Shown here piece by piece: positions 1-6,738 of a DNA stretch of 64,000 nt. This stretch comes from Vicinamibacterales bacterium (GTDB lineage: Bacteria > Acidobacteriota > Vicinamibacteria > Vicinamibacterales > 2-12-FULL-66-21), in contig DASXLB010000073.1 of NCBI GenBank assembly GCA_036496585.1, forward strand, positions 1 through 64,000, read 5' to 3'. How positions within the stretch are numbered: position 1 is the first letter of the stretch; each line of letters starts with the position of its first letter. The translations under genes were made by a program, and so were the position numbers. The notes beneath the pieces were generated by a model. The model searched no databases. It was not told where the DNA came from and worked only from the letters and a program-made list of their open reading frames with translations.

Positions 1-49
1 GCAACCCTCCGGTTAACAGCCGGATGCTCTGCCATTGAGCTACCGAGGA
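1..49 (-). tRNA. tRNA-Asn (GTT), 3' end cut off by the window edge
   Basis: Read on the minus strand, the first 49 bases begin TCCTCGGTAGCTCAATGGCA, a normal acceptor and D-arm start. They continue into an anticodon arm CGG-CTGTTAA-CCG whose loop carries anticodon GTT (asparagine). The D-loop and anticodon stem pair well. The variable loop, T arm and 3' acceptor strand lie outside the window, so the gene is partial here only because of the edge. Nothing suggests an integrated element next to it. Confidence 0.93.
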
Positions 50-149
50 ACAGATGGAAGAAATTCAGTTTAACACGTAGCCAAACGGCCCGCCAACGCC
101 CGACCGCCCGGTACGTGGCATCAGGCCCGGCATAGACTGGAACCGCGCG

Positions 150-362
150 ATGGATCTGCAGCTCAGCGCCGTGCTCGGCACCGTCTTCGGCCTGCTCGCG
201 GCGGCCTGCGCGTTCGCCATCTCCTACGCGGAATACAAACGGAACTGGTCGTTCCGCGGCAGCGCCACGAGGATGGCGCTCCGCTCGGCCGCGGTGACGT
301 TCGCGTTCTTCCTGCTCGCCGCCATCGCGCTCGGCGTCGTCTTTCGCCTGGTCGCGATCTGA
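150..362 (+). CDS. Small two-helix membrane protein of unknown function
   Basis: This 70-residue protein has two clear hydrophobic helices, about residues 6-25 and 47-68, separated by a basic polar loop (YKRNWSFRGSATRM). I do not recognise a family. The composition is that of a real inner-membrane miniprotein and the codon use is high in third-position GC like the neighbours. It ends 10 bases before the converging end of the coiled-coil gene on the other strand. It could be a small accessory or stress protein, but no function can be assigned. Confidence 0.6.
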   Translation: MDLQLSAVLGTVFGLLAAACAFAISYAEYKRNWSFRGSATRMALRSAAVTFAFFLLAAIALGVVFRLVAI

Positions 363-372
363 CGGCGGCGCG

Positions 373-1830
373 TCAGGACGCTTCGGCGGCGGTCTGTGCC
401 CGGCTGTGGCCCGCAACCGTCGCGAGATCCTGCGCGAAGCCCGAGCCCTTGCGCGCGTCGATCAGCACGGAGAGCTCGTCCTCGATCAGCGACGCGGCGT
501 CGGTCCCCTCGAGCGCGGTGCGGCTGCCGTAGATGCTGCGGGCAAAATCGAGGTTGCCGGCCAGCCGCTTCTGCAGCTCGGCGCCGCCGATCCCGGCGGC
601 GACGTCGGCCTCGTACATCTGCTCCATCTCGTGGAGCAGCGACGCCGCGTACTTCTGCAGCTCGGCGAGCGCCTTCAGCTCGTTGGTCAGCCGCATCAGC
701 AGCGCGACCGCGTAATGCTGCACCGTTTCGGCGTAGCGGGCGCGCATCTCCTCCGCCGCCGCGCCGCGCTCGGCCGGCGGCGCGCCGGAATCGTCGGCAT
801 AGACAATCGCCAGGGTGTCGCCGGCGACGACGATCGGCAGCGCCAGCGCGCAGGCGGGCGTGCCGTTGAACGGCGTACGGCTCTTCTTCAGCTCCTCGCC
901 GGCCAGCCGCTCGATCTGCCCTGAGCTCGCGGCGCGCGACGGCAGCGAATCCATCCCGAGCGGCAGCACCAGCTTGCTGACGTCGGTCTTGAGGTCGAAG
1001 CCGATCTGGTGCTCGCCCTGCAGGTGCCCCTTCCTGACCCGGAACAGGGCGACGCGCGGGAACTGTGCCGCCATCTGCTCGACGAGCGTCGTCAGCACCT
1101 CGCCAATCGTCTCGGCGGTGGCCAGCGACTGGAAACCGGCCAGCAGCTCCTCGAGGACGACCGCAGCCGTCGGCCCTTTCGGCGCGGCGGCCGCGCCGCT
1201 CTGCAGCTTCGTCTCGAGCGCCTGAATACGACGCTCGCGCTCCTGCTGCGCCTGCTCGAGCGTCTTCACCTTGGCGGCCCCCTTGGCCAGGAGATCGGTC
1301 ACCGCCGTGAGCTTGGCCTCGGACGCCTGAGTCTGACTGTGCGCCGCCGCCGCCGCTTCCTCGGAGGCCATCCGCTCGGTAGCGGCCTGGTCGAGCGTCT
1401 GCATCGCGCTGGCGAGCTCGGCTCGCAGCGATTCGACCGCTTCGCGCGCGCCGCGCAGCTCCGCCTCCGCAGCCTTGCGCGCCGCAGCCTGCGCGTCACG
1501 GGCGGCACTCAGGTCCGTCCGCGCCCCCTCCAGCCGCTCGGCAGTCACCCGCGCCTCGTCGAGCTGTCGCGACGCCGCATCGATCCGCTCGGTAGCCGAT
1601 CGAAGCTCCTGCTGCAGCCGCTCGCCGTGGGCCTGAGCGCCCTCCAACAACTCGGCGATCGCGGCCTTGTCGACCGACGCCGCCTCGATCTGCGCGCGGA
1701 GGCCGTCGGCGACTTTCTGGGCCTCGTCGCTGACCTGACGGGCCGCGTGCTCCGCGGCCGCTCTCGCGGCCTCGGTAAGACGGGAGGCGAGGTCCGAGGT
1801 TTCTTTCGCTGCGTAGTCGCGAAACTCCAT
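373..1830 (-). CDS. Coiled-coil protein with a GAF-like sensor domain
   Basis: The protein is 485 residues from the chosen ATG (MEFRDYAAKE). The frame stays open upstream to 1980, but that extension is arginine-rich and not protein-like, and GGAAAG lies 8 bases before the chosen start. Residues 10-230 form a long Ala/Glu/Arg coiled coil. About 235-400 look like a GAF-type domain (conserved feel around FRVRKGHLQGEHQIGFD and ALPIVVAGDTLAIVYADD). The C-terminal part is helical again. It has no enzyme motif, transmembrane segment or signal peptide, so it is probably a cytoplasmic signalling or scaffold protein. The ligand is unknown. Two mutually exclusive hairpins lie in its leader (1871-1906). 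Confidence 0.75.
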   Translation of the reverse strand: MEFRDYAAKETSDLASRLTEAARAAAEHAARQVSDEAQKVADGLRAQIEAASVDKAAIAELLEGAQAHGERLQQELRSATERIDAASRQLDEARVTAERLEGARTDLSAARDAQAAARKAAEAELRGAREAVESLRAELASAMQTLDQAATERMASEEAAAAAHSQTQASEAKLTAVTDLLAKGAAKVKTLEQAQQERERRIQALETKLQSGAAAAPKGPTAAVVLEELLAGFQSLATAETIGEVLTTLVEQMAAQFPRVALFRVRKGHLQGEHQIGFDLKTDVSKLVLPLGMDSLPSRAASSGQIERLAGEELKKSRTPFNGTPACALALPIVVAGDTLAIVYADDSGAPPAERGAAAEEMRARYAETVQHYAVALLMRLTNELKALAELQKYAASLLHEMEQMYEADVAAGIGGAELQKRLAGNLDFARSIYGSRTALEGTDAASLIEDELSVLIDARKGSGFAQDLATVAGHSRAQTAAEAS

Positions 1831-1870
1831 ATGCGCTGCTTTCCGGAAAAAGAGCCGTGTGGGATTGCAA

Positions 1871-1906
1871 GGCATGGACCGCCATGCCGGGTCCAAATTC
1901 CGGCAT
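1871..1906. promoter_or_regulatory. Two mutually exclusive hairpins in the 1831-2197 gap
   Basis: This 367-base gap is the only gene-free stretch over 300 bases in the window. It holds two perfect 7-bp inverted repeats that share bases 1884-1888: GGCATGG-ACCG-CCATGCC at 1871-1888, and ATGCCGG with CCGGCAT (9-base loop) at 1884-1906. Only one can form at a time, which is the geometry of an attenuator or a switch. They lie in the leader of the coiled-coil/GAF gene that starts at 1830. In the rest of the gap I see only a -10-like hexamer before the cytochrome gene. Confidence 0.4.
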
Positions 1907-2185
1907 TTTCGAGACCAGGACTGGCTCCTCACCCACGAAAACGGGAGGCTCGCCACGATCGTGTAATCGCCGGCCCGCACCCGCCGTGCGGGCCACCCGT
2001 TTCGTTCCCGGCCAACGGCACGTTTCGTCGGCGACTGACGTCTTGAGGACCCGTCCCAGCCGCCAACGCCATCAGCAGGGTCATCGCGCCCCGCGCGCGG
2101 CGTTCAAGGGGCCCCCGCGTGGTCGCAAGCGGGACGCCGGCACTGCGTAGCCATGAGGCTGAGTCGGCCAGAGAGTCCGTACGGG

Positions 2186-2191
2186 TAATAT
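2186..2191 (+). promoter_or_regulatory. -10-like hexamer, possible leaderless start of the cytochrome c gene
   Basis: TAATAT lies 6 bases before the ATG at 2198 and there is no Shine-Dalgarno sequence. The hexamer matches TATAAT at 4 of 6 positions. Transcription would then begin at or very near the start codon. Confidence 0.4.
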
Positions 2192-2197
2192 TGGCGC

Positions 2198-2785
2198 ATG
2201 AGAGGATTCATCGCCGGTATCGTTCTCACGCTCCTCGTGCTGGTCTGCACGGTTTTTGCCGTCTCGCACTTCGGGCTCTATCCGATCGGCGCCGACAACC
2301 CGCCCAGCGGGCTCGAACGATCGCTCGCCATGCGCGCCATGGACACCTACGCCGACAAACACAAACCCGACGCACAGAACCCGACACAAGTCACCGCGGA
2401 GAACCTGATCGACGGCGCGAAAGAATACGAAGAGCACTGCGCGTTCTGCCATGGCGGCGCCAAGGCGAAGAGCAGCCCGATGGAGCACAAGTTCAACCCG
2501 CCGGTGCCGCAACTCGTCAACCGCGTTCCCCATGATCCGGACAACTGGCTGTTCTGGGTGACGAAGCACGGCGTGCGCATGACCGGGATGCCGGCGTGGG
2601 ACGGCATCATGTCGGACGAGGAGATCTGGAAGATCGTCGCGTTCATCAAGAACAGCGACAAGCTTCCCCCCGAGGCGGCCGCGGCGTGGCAGAAGCTGGC
2701 GTCGACGCCGACCGAAATCGACGAGCACACGCCCGAGCAGCACGAGCACGCACACGGCGGTGACGATCACGGCGGGAAGCACTAG
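2198..2785 (+). CDS. Membrane-anchored or secreted c-type cytochrome with a His-rich tail
   Basis: This 195-residue protein begins with one hydrophobic segment (residues 3-24) acting as an anchor or signal. Its single haem site is CAFCH, inside EEHCAFCHGG (about residue 85). A later methionine in GVRMTGMPAWDG is the likely axial ligand, so the domain is a class I cytochrome c (cytochrome CBB3 / PF13442 type). The last 25 residues are rich in His, Asp and Glu (six His in DEHTPEQHEHAHGGDDHGGKH region), a probable metal-binding tail. The role is periplasmic electron transfer. No redox partner lies next to it; the closest one is the PQQ dehydrogenase 4 kb away. Confidence 0.9.
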   Translation: MRGFIAGIVLTLLVLVCTVFAVSHFGLYPIGADNPPSGLERSLAMRAMDTYADKHKPDAQNPTQVTAENLIDGAKEYEEHCAFCHGGAKAKSSPMEHKFNPPVPQLVNRVPHDPDNWLFWVTKHGVRMTGMPAWDGIMSDEEIWKIVAFIKNSDKLPPEAAAAWQKLASTPTEIDEHTPEQHEHAHGGDDHGGKH

Positions 2786-2797
2786 ACAGCGCCCCTG

Positions 2798-3565
2798 CTA
2801 CAGATCCTGTCGCGCGAAGCGCCACGAAGCGATGACGGCGAGCCCCGCGATCCACGCGAGTGCGAGCGCCACGGTTGGCGCAAGGGCAGGGGCCGCGGTA
2901 CGCATGCCGACGTATCCGAAGAGGGGATTGGGCACCAGGCTGGCGAAGGCGTGCGACGGCAGCCAGCGCGCGGCGGCGGGCGGCAGCACGAGCACACGCG
3001 CCAGCGGCTCGGCCACCAGGGTGTAGCCGATGAACGCCACCACCGCGGCGCCGGATCGCCGCGCGATCGTCGCGATCAGAAAGGCGAGAACCAGGTAGCC
3101 GAGCACGTGCAGCAGATAGAGCGGAACCGCCAGGAATCCCGTAAACCTCGCTACGCCGGGCGCGATTCCACCGGCGATACCAAACCCCGCGGCAAGCACC
3201 GCCACCAGCACGGTGGACGCCAGCGACGCGACCAGCAGGAGCGCCAGCTTCCCCACGATGTATTCGGTGCGCGTCAACCCGTCGAGCACATTCTGCCGGT
3301 TCGTGCGCCACTGGTATTCCTGCGCGATTGACTGCAGGACGACCACGTACATCAGATAGTCGATCCACCCGGCGACGTAGGCGGCGTTGGCCCAGACGTC
3401 GGGAAACGCGAGGAGATTGCCGCCTGCCGATCCGCTGGGCGCCTCGAGGTGAAGCGTCTGCAGTCCCGCCATGGCGGCCGGCAGCAGCCCGGCGTAGACC
3501 ATCGCCGACACCCCGAGCTCGCGTGACGCCAGCTTCACCAGCTCGATCTCAAGCAGGCGGCGCAT
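2798..3565 (-). CDS. ABC-2 type transporter permease of the peptide/ABC operon
   Basis: The protein is 255 residues from the start MRRLLEIELVKLASRELG, with about six hydrophobic helices. After the second helix comes the polar stretch EYQWRTNRQNVLDGLTRTEY, typical of BcrB/NatB-like ABC-2 permeases, where it contacts the ATPase. The start overlaps the end of the ATPase gene by 17 bases, so the two are translationally coupled. The open frame extends to 3673, but that part lies inside the ATPase gene and is not hydrophobic. It is the last gene of the four-gene operon that begins with a secreted Cys-rich peptide. The substrate could be that peptide (export) or a toxic compound (immunity); sequence alone cannot decide. 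Confidence 0.88.
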   Translation of the reverse strand: MRRLLEIELVKLASRELGVSAMVYAGLLPAAMAGLQTLHLEAPSGSAGGNLLAFPDVWANAAYVAGWIDYLMYVVVLQSIAQEYQWRTNRQNVLDGLTRTEYIVGKLALLLVASLASTVLVAVLAAGFGIAGGIAPGVARFTGFLAVPLYLLHVLGYLVLAFLIATIARRSGAAVVAFIGYTLVAEPLARVLVLPPAAARWLPSHAFASLVPNPLFGYVGMRTAAPALAPTVALALAWIAGLAVIASWRFARQDL

Positions 3566-4259
3566 GGTCCGAGACGATATCCAGGAACGCTGCCTCGAGC
3601 GTGCGCCCGCCGCGCACGACACGATCGAGATCGCCCGAGGCCAGCAGCTGCCCCTCCTTGAGCACCGCGACATGGGTGCACACCTTCTGCACCTCGGCGA
3701 GCAGGTGGCTGGCGAGGATAACGGTAATGCCGCGCGCCGCTCTCTGGCGGATCGCGTCGCGCACCTCGGCGATTCCCTCAGGATCGAGCCCGTTGGCGGG
3801 TTCGTCGAGCACGATGACGTCGGGATCCCCGAGAAACGCCGCGGCGATCGCCAGGCGCTGGCGCATGCCGAGCGAGTAGGTGTGCACGAGTGCGTGCCGG
3901 CGCGCGAACAGGCCGGCGTCCAGCAGCGCGCGCTCGATCGAGCCCTCGCCGCAGCGCCGGATGCGCGCCACGATCGTCAGGTTCTGAAGACCCGTCAGCG
4001 CTGGATAGAGCGCCGGTGCCTCGAGCAGCGCTCCCAGCCGCGCCGGGGCGCGCCGCGGCTCGCGGCCGTCGAACCAGACGTAGTGGCCCTCGTCGGCGCG
4101 GGTTGCCCCGAGCACGATCCCAATCGTCGTGGACTTGCCGCTGCCGTTCGGCCCGAGAATGCCGAAGACGCTGCCACGCGGCACCGCGAGATCGAGCGGC
4201 CCGAGCGCGACGACCCGCCCATACCGCTTCACGAGGCCGGTTGCCTCCAGGACGTTCAC
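3549..4259 (-). CDS. ABC transporter ATPase, BcrA-like
   Basis: This 236-residue ATPase starts with GTG at 4259, whose bases overlap the upstream stop as GTGA. Walker A is GPNGSGKST (residues 36-44) and Walker B is VIVLDEP (148-154). The signature is YSLGMRQRL (128-136), the variant seen in bacitracin/lantibiotic-type exporters rather than LSGGQ. The EAPALYP stretch after the Q-loop is also typical of BcrA-like proteins. It should power the permease encoded just downstream. The adjoining membrane thioredoxin and Cys-rich peptide genes suggest a peptide-related substrate. Confidence 0.9.
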   Translation of the reverse strand: MNVLEATGLVKRYGRVVALGPLDLAVPRGSVFGILGPNGSGKSTTIGIVLGATRADEGHYVWFDGREPRRAPARLGALLEAPALYPALTGLQNLTIVARIRRCGEGSIERALLDAGLFARRHALVHTYSLGMRQRLAIAAAFLGDPDVIVLDEPANGLDPEGIAEVRDAIRQRAARGITVILASHLLAEVQKVCTHVAVLKEGQLLASGDLDRVVRGGRTLEAAFLDIVSDHAPPA

Positions 4260-5443
4260 CTCGCCATCTCGTCGGCGAACTGCTGCGGCGTCGTTCGATC
4301 GACCGTGACTCTGGCCAGGTCGATCCGCGATTGCGCCGCGCCGATCCATTGGTCGATACGGTGCGGCACCATGATGCCGGCCACCGGCCGGTAGTCGCCA
4401 AGCATCGAGATCCAGGTCGAGGAGGTGCCGGCCGAGGCGCCGCCGACCTGACGAATGGGCGTCACGACGGCCAGCGGGCGGGACGTCGCGGGATCGAGGA
4501 CCAGCTCCGCCTGGAGCCGATCCTCCACGCGACGAAACAGCACCGTCCGCCCGCGCACGATTCCGAAATCGCGCACCCCCTCGTCGTCTTGCACCGTACC
4601 CGGCACCCCGGCAAAGAACAGGGCCGTCAGGCGGACGAGATGCGATTGCATCCCGCGGGCCGCGGTGTCGAGGCTCGCGGGGTCGTTCAGCATCCGCTCG
4701 ACGGCCGCGCCGCCAAAGCGATCGCCATCGGTCAGGTGGCGCGAGTACGCGGAGCCCACGAGCAGATGGACGACCGGTCCGGTCTGCAGCCGCAGGCTCG
4801 CCGGCAGCCGCAATGCGACGAGGTATGGATTCGTGCGCGCGACGGTATCGCGCAGCAACGTCTCGACGCCTGAGACCTCGATGGACGACACCGTGTCGAT
4901 CGCGCGACCGGCATTCAGACGCGCCCGCGCCTCCGCGAGGAGCGCGCTCACCGACGAGGTCGCGGCGATCGCCAGCACCTCGTCTTCCTGACGGGGCGCC
5001 AGGCGTCCAGCCCAGGTGCGCATCACCCGCGCGGACGTGTCCAGCGCGACGATCGAGGGGGTGCCGGGGAGATCGGGCGGCCGCGCGAGCGACACGATCC
5101 GCGCGCGCGACACGCCGCCGCTCTCGAGATAGACGCGAAGATCCGCTTCGGGCTCGAGGCCCACGAACAGGACCTCGGTGCCGGCCCTCGACGCGGTGTC
5201 CGCGAGACGTTTGTAGAACGGCAGACTCTCCGTGCACGAACGACACTGCGGGCTCACCAGGACGCCAAGCCGCGGCCGGCCGAGGCGGCCCGCTGGAAGG
5301 GGGAACGGATCGCGCGAGCCTTCGACGAGCACGTGCTCGCGTGCGACCGGAACCGCGGCGGCGGACCAGTGACGGAACACCGCGACGCTCGACAGCACGA
5401 CACAGCACGCCGTGAACAGCACGTTCACCAGCCGGTCGATCAT
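4256..5443 (-). CDS. Membrane-anchored thioredoxin-like protein with a LolA-like C-terminal half
   Basis: The protein is 395 residues from ATG MIDRLVNVLF. One N-terminal transmembrane helix (about 5-25) is followed by an extracytoplasmic thioredoxin-like domain with the redox pair in SPQCRSC (C67, C70) and an SIVALD strand. Roughly residues 190-395 form a second domain ending GDYRPVAGIMVPHRID and then IDLARVTVDRT. I compare this tentatively with LolA/lipoprotein-sorting-like beta domains. Its ATG overlaps the stop of the Cys-rich peptide by one base (TAATG), and its own stop overlaps the ATPase start by four. The natural guess is that it reduces or forms disulfides in the six-cysteine peptide. 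The in-frame extension to 5581 is not used because it would run through the peptide gene. Confidence 0.82.
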   Translation of the reverse strand: MIDRLVNVLFTACCVVLSSVAVFRHWSAAAVPVAREHVLVEGSRDPFPLPAGRLGRPRLGVLVSPQCRSCTESLPFYKRLADTASRAGTEVLFVGLEPEADLRVYLESGGVSRARIVSLARPPDLPGTPSIVALDTSARVMRTWAGRLAPRQEDEVLAIAATSSVSALLAEARARLNAGRAIDTVSSIEVSGVETLLRDTVARTNPYLVALRLPASLRLQTGPVVHLLVGSAYSRHLTDGDRFGGAAVERMLNDPASLDTAARGMQSHLVRLTALFFAGVPGTVQDDEGVRDFGIVRGRTVLFRRVEDRLQAELVLDPATSRPLAVVTPIRQVGGASAGTSSTWISMLGDYRPVAGIMVPHRIDQWIGAAQSRIDLARVTVDRTTPQQFADEMAR

Positions 5444-5670
5444 TACTGCATCGCCCCGAGCTGACAGCCGCCCAGTGTGCAGATGTCGCTGGCCGAGTCG
5501 TACCCGCACGAGTCGGCGGGGTGGCCGGTGGCGAAGATGCAGCTCCAGTCGTCGTAGATACAGATAGAGAAACAACCCCATTCGCTGGCGGCACTCGGCC
5601 GCGAACTGACGACCAGCGCCAGCAGCGTCAACACCGCGAGTTGGAACGCTCGGACATATACACGCTTCAT
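5443..5670 (-). CDS. Secreted six-cysteine peptide precursor
   Basis: This 75-residue precursor starts at MKRVYVRAFQL, with GAGGAGG placed 6-7 bases upstream. A standard signal peptide covers about residues 1-28 (hydrophobic core LAVLTLLALVV, cleavage likely after PSAA). The mature part, about 47 residues, is acidic and aromatic and carries six cysteines spaced C-x3-C-x6-C-x10-C-x8-C-x4-C, enough for three disulfides. I recognise no family. It is the first gene of a tightly coupled operon with a membrane thioredoxin and an ABC transporter. It could be a bacteriocin-like peptide, a modified peptide or an exported redox substrate. The frame is open back to 5730, but the ribosome-binding site and signal peptide favour 5670. 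Confidence 0.72.
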   Translation of the reverse strand: MKRVYVRAFQLAVLTLLALVVSSRPSAASEWGCFSICIYDDWSCIFATGHPADSCGYDSASDICTLGGCQLGAMQ

Positions 5671-5857
5671 CGCTCGCCTCCTCGAATGCGCGACTGCACT
5701 GCGACAGCTGTGCCGCGTGACGCGGACCACGATTTCAACGAGTTAGCGGCAGAACACACGCCGCGCAAGGGCACTCGCTACACGATTTCTCGCAGGATGA
5801 GTCGGGAGTTCCCGGGCGGAACGTGAATTGCGACCGATTCGCCGTGGAGGAGAACGC

Positions 5858-6730
5858 ATGAATGCGATCACGCAGATCACCGACTCGCCCGTTCTCGATC
5901 GCGTCGCGGATCCGCTGAGCCAGGCGGTGCGCGGCGCCTACCGGCTGGGCGGCTCAGCAGGCGAGGAGCTGAAGAATGCCACGCACGGTGTGTGGCTCGG
6001 TCACCCGCTCCATCCGGTGTTCACCGATGTTCCCATCGGCGCCTGGACGACGGCGCTGGCGCTCGATACGGCGGCGGACGGCGATGCTGGGATGGAGCGC
6101 GCCGCGACGTTTGCGATTGGCGTCGGGCTCGCCGGGGCGCTCGGCGCGGCCGTCACCGGGCTGACCGACTGGAGCGAGACCCGGGGCGCCTCGCGGCGGA
6201 TGGGACTCGTGCACGGCCTGCTCAACCTCGCCGCGACCGCGTTGATGGCAGCGGCCTTCGTCCAGCGGCGCCGCCGAGCGCCGATCGGGGGCGGCGGGGG
6301 ACGCGCCTGCGCGTGGACCGGATACGCGGTCGCTGCCGGCTCCGCGTATCTCGGCGGCACCCTCGTGTACGACAACCGCGTGGGCGTGACGCACGCCGTG
6401 GAAGACCCGCCGGACGGGTTCGTCGCGGTGGCTGATAGCGAATCGCTCGGCGAGAACGCGATGACGTGCGTTCATGCCGGCGACGCTCACGTGCTGCTCG
6501 TTCGTCAGCATGGGCGGCTGCACGCGCTCGCGCACAGCTGCGCGCACCTTGGCGGACCGCTCTCCGAAGGCACGTTGAAAGACGGCTCGGTCGTGTGTCC
6601 GTGGCATGGCTCGGAGTTCCGCCTGGAGGACGGGGCTGTGATCGACGGCCCGTCGACGCACGATCAGCCGCGCTTCGACGTGCGCGAGCGCGAAGGGCAG
6701 ATCGAGGTCAAGGCGGCGCGAGGCGACTGA
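5858..6730 (+). CDS. DUF2231 membrane domain fused to a Rieske 2Fe-2S domain
   Basis: The protein is 290 residues from MNAITQITDS, preceded by GGAGGAG. The open frame starts 10 codons earlier without a ribosome site. The N-terminal half has the DUF2231 motif HPLHPVFTDVPIG and about four membrane helices. The C-terminal 100 residues are a Rieske domain with ligand pairs CAH (in SCAHLGG) and CPWH (in VVCPWHGSEF). Known DUF2231-Rieske fusions are membrane-bound electron carriers of unassigned partner. The Rieske part follows the last helix, but which side of the membrane it faces is uncertain. It converges with the PQQ dehydrogenase gene, with 8 bases between stops. Confidence 0.9.
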   Translation: MNAITQITDSPVLDRVADPLSQAVRGAYRLGGSAGEELKNATHGVWLGHPLHPVFTDVPIGAWTTALALDTAADGDAGMERAATFAIGVGLAGALGAAVTGLTDWSETRGASRRMGLVHGLLNLAATALMAAAFVQRRRRAPIGGGGGRACAWTGYAVAAGSAYLGGTLVYDNRVGVTHAVEDPPDGFVAVADSESLGENAMTCVHAGDAHVLLVRQHGRLHALAHSCAHLGGPLSEGTLKDGSVVCPWHGSEFRLEDGAVIDGPSTHDQPRFDVREREGQIEVKAARGD

Positions 6731-6738
6731 TCCGCCGG

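Noticed and set aside
1-49. A tRNA-linked genomic island
   Set aside because: No integrase, direct repeat or composition change follows the tRNA.
1831-1900. A sigma-54 type promoter before the coiled-coil gene
   Set aside because: GG and GC elements exist but with 8 or 13 bases between instead of 10.
1009-2046. A 345-codon open frame opposite the coiled-coil gene
   Set aside because: Leu/Arg repeats typical of the antisense of a coiled coil; no start signal.
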